A stretch of DNA of 6,944 nucleotides from Acidobacteriota bacterium (lineage in GTDB: Bacteria; Acidobacteriota; Thermoanaerobaculia; Multivoradales; JAHEKO01). The stretch spans positions 1 to 6,944 of the forward strand of contig JAPUJD010000114.1 of the NCBI GenBank assembly GCA_027296385.1. Reading direction: 5' to 3'. Numbering within the stretch: the first letter of the stretch is position 1; each line of letters begins with the position of its first letter. Position numbers and translations under genes: made by a program. This document shows positions 6,301 to 6,944 of the stretch, in pieces. The notes under the pieces were generated by a model. It saw only the letters and a list, made by a program, of their open reading frames with translations, searched no databases and was not told the origin of the DNA.

Positions 6301-6811
6301 CATCGGAGCCGTGGGCATGGAGACCTACATGCGGCTGCTGGAGGAGGCGGTGCGGGAGCTCCGAGGTGAGGAGGTTCCCCTCGCGCCCTCCGCGGTCCTC
6401 GATCTGCCGGTGACGATGACGATCCCCGCGGACTACATCTCCGACGCCAACCTGAGGATGGAGGTTTACCAGCGGGTGGCCAAAGCCGCCGATCGAGACG
6501 AGATCCTCGCCGAGCTGCGAGATCGCTTCGGCGCGCCGCCGCCGAGCGTCGAGGCGTTGGTCGATGCGGCACAGCTCAAGGTGCGAGCCGAAGCGGCGGG
6601 CATACAGTCGATCGCCGCCAAGGGTGGCCGACTGCAGATCCGACTGCGGCGGGACAGTCGAATCGATCTGAACCGTCTGGTGCGATGGATCGGGCAGAGA
6701 GAACGCGTGTCCTTCAGCCCATCGGGGGTGCTGAGTCTCGAGCTCGAGCCCGGGACGCCAGTGATCGCCTTGGCACGAGCGACGCTAGACGACATAGTGG
6801 GGGAATCGTGA
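3395..6811 (+). CDS. mfd: Transcription-repair coupling factor Mfd
   Basis: A DNA translocase that binds upstream of stalled RNA polymerase, pushes it off the template and recruits UvrA for strand-specific nucleotide excision repair. The 1138-residue length is normal. Order: UvrB-like module lacking a working Walker A (about 1-310), with YFPPRGLTPYQNSE-type sequence and GQFALRGGVLDAF (170-182); a linker domain; the RNA-polymerase-interacting domain starting at VGDYVVHRDHGIG (462-474), with an extra segment of about 20 residues near 484-506; then RecG-like motor lobes with TTDQ (605-608), Walker A GDVGFGKT (631-638, K637), DEEQ (732-735), SATPVPRT (758-765), ENGIDIS (875-881) and the arginine-finger motif RGRVGRG (903-909). 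The TRCF C-terminal domain follows (about 1010-1115). ATG 3395 is the first start after the in-frame TAG at 3383-3385; its ribosome site (GGTAGG, 3381-3386) is weak. It overlaps the next gene by 4 bases. Confidence 0.98.
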   Translation: MSEEVVGALGATLRESVAYRALSAAGGLGVVAGLPPPAAAWVCDLLLDDHQRPALAVVPREGDALAWVETVSWLGREASYFPPRGLTPYQNSELPASVRAREIEALDAWSRHRRMLVCTPRALFRRLPSVAGLERGVLELEAGRESPMSSVAAHLSRYGYDRVDLVSEIGQFALRGGVLDAFGPGMAEPLRLDYFGDTLDSLRRFAIEDQRSGSSLESARLLPMRLYPLGEESKGRLAAALARQHKIGPAAEAIAALREGDGIPGWESYLCLAEESSSLTEWLTKAWLLAYDPALLIDELEAYAQQLEVDFGLHQEGGRWAPPPEVLEVPLAQARAAIEGAALAVEPLGSTGAIDFKGRPTEIFHDQLARFPHEVAAARARGERLVLVAGEGQEGRLRRWCEERQIELDGTGVALVGGDLERGFEMPGELAIYSDRQLFPRRAPRRRSHFGPFLSGLRDLRVGDYVVHRDHGIGQFVALRGVVGEARSRSAELPPELAMVVEEVGGAEIEVMELAYSGGRHLLVPLSRVGLIERYSGIESVAPRLDRLGGASWRRRQDRVRRSVKLFAIDLLQLYAERRLAKAPALPPPSDLHSQFEAAFEFEETTDQLTAIRTIAEDMSRERPMDRLLCGDVGFGKTEVAMRAAFRAVEAGYQVAVLAPTTILADQHLETFGRRFAGFPVRIEMISRFRSAREARGITERVASGETDILIGTHRLLSRDIGMPNLGLLIIDEEQRFGVAQKERLRDLKKNVHVLAMSATPVPRTLQLSLAGVRDLSVIESPPRDRMAIETAILPLADETVKEAIEFELERGGQVYFVYNRVEGIEEMATWLRALKPGLRLTIGHGQLPENELMERMHAFKRHEYDVLLATTIIENGIDISNVNTMLIHRADRFGLSQLYQLRGRVGRGDRLAYCYMLVSSGRAVTEVARTRLSAIREFSELGAGFRVAARDLEIRGAGNLLGAEQSGHIGAVGMETYMRLLEEAVRELRGEEVPLAPSAVLDLPVTMTIPADYISDANLRMEVYQRVAKAADRDEILAELRDRFGAPPPSVEALVDAAQLKVRAEAAGIQSIAAKGGRLQIRLRRDSRIDLNRLVRWIGQRERVSFSPSGVLSLELEPGTPVIALARATLDDIVGES
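3843..3870. repeat. 28-bp near-perfect palindrome inside mfd
   Basis: CCGTAGCGGCTCA (3843-3855) and TGAGCCGCTACGG (3858-3870) are exact reverse complements separated by TT. In mRNA this would form a stem of about 12 bp closed by an ATTT loop. It lies in codons for residues about 150-159 of Mfd, in the UvrB-like module, where the protein sequence (HLSRYGYDRV) still looks family-typical. I know of no function for it. No second copy was seen in the window. Confidence 0.85.
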
Positions 6812-6944
6812 GACAGATCGGCGCCGTGCTCTGGGTCCTCGGAGTCGTCGTTGCGCTCGGCTGTGGGCGGCCGACAGCTACCGCGCCCAACGTAGTGGCG
6901 CGCCTTGGCGAGCACGAGGTGACCTACGCCGACTTCGAGGATTA
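6808..6944 (+). CDS. N-terminus of a SurA/PpiC-type peptidyl-prolyl isomerase lipoprotein (3' truncated)
   Basis: The 45 visible codons start with GTG inside GTGA, overlapping the mfd stop, with a GGGGGA ribosome-site-like run at 6799-6804 only 3 bases away. The protein begins MRQ, followed by a hydrophobic stretch (about 4-17) and ALGC (16-19), which fits a type II signal peptide with lipidated Cys19. After a short Pro/Thr-rich linker comes VVARLGEHEVTYADFED (29-45). This matches the opening 'VVARVNGExITxADFE' strand-helix of SurA-like chaperone domains found in periplasmic peptidyl-prolyl isomerases (SurA, PpiC/parvulin and PrsA types). Such proteins fold outer-membrane or exported proteins. 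A SurA/PpiC-like gene directly after mfd is a familiar arrangement in deltaproteobacteria and acidobacteria. The parvulin domain itself lies outside the window, so catalytic activity cannot be confirmed. Confidence 0.75.
   Translation, partial: MRQIGAVLWVLGVVVALGCGRPTATAPNVVARLGEHEVTYADFED

Noticed and set aside
6737..6748. CTCGAGCTCGAG 12-bp palindrome near the mfd 3' end
   Set aside because: It is a repeated Leu-Glu codon pair (CTC GAG twice), which gives this palindrome automatically; it does not extend beyond the codons.

Overview
The window is 6.9 kb of G+C-rich bacterial DNA, roughly two-thirds G+C by eye, and looks like an ordinary chromosomal housekeeping region. The best hint to the host is the incomplete first gene. 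Its C-terminus, ending ...VVLNWFEELK, is the tail I associate with serine/threonine kinases carrying a C-terminal WD40/TolB-like propeller, which are abundant in Acidobacteriota. The high G+C and the order mfd then a SurA/PpiC-type lipoprotein gene fit that group or a deltaproteobacterial lineage. The placement is inference, not proof.

Layout: (1) 1-128, the 3' end of the kinase-like gene on the plus strand. (2) 129-233, a short intergenic stretch holding a long stem-loop (182-225) that can act as a shared terminator for the two convergent units on either side. (3) 234-310, an initiator tRNA-fMet(CAT) gene on the minus strand, with encoded CCA and a promoter with a perfect TTGACA -35 box upstream at 323-351. 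(4) 311-456, the divergent promoter region between the tRNA and eno. (5) 457-1758, enolase (eno). (6) 1755-2081, an FtsB/DivIC-type divisome protein whose GTG start overlaps the eno stop. (7) 2117-3328, an NhaA-family Na+/H+ antiporter of a divergent subfamily. (8) 3395-6811, the transcription-repair coupling factor Mfd. (9) 6808-6944 and beyond, a lipoprotein with the start of a SurA-like N-terminal domain, cut by the window end and overlapping the mfd stop by 4 bases.

The five plus-strand genes from eno onward are tightly spaced (4-base overlap, 35 bp, 66 bp, 4-base overlap) with no convincing terminator between them, so they may form one transcription unit. Functionally they are mixed: glycolysis, cell division, ion homeostasis, DNA repair coupled to transcription, and envelope protein folding. 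eno-ftsB is a common bacterial pairing, and mfd followed by a SurA/PpiC-like gene is also familiar; the nhaA gene between them is the least expected member.

I do not see a novel multi-gene system, mobile element, CRISPR array or phage gene. The items worth a second look are small: a 28-bp near-perfect palindrome inside mfd, an extra segment of about 20 residues in the RNA-polymerase-interacting domain of Mfd, an NhaA that keeps the transport residues but has changed pH-sensor positions, and a repeat plus hairpin packed into the last codons of eno just ahead of ftsB.
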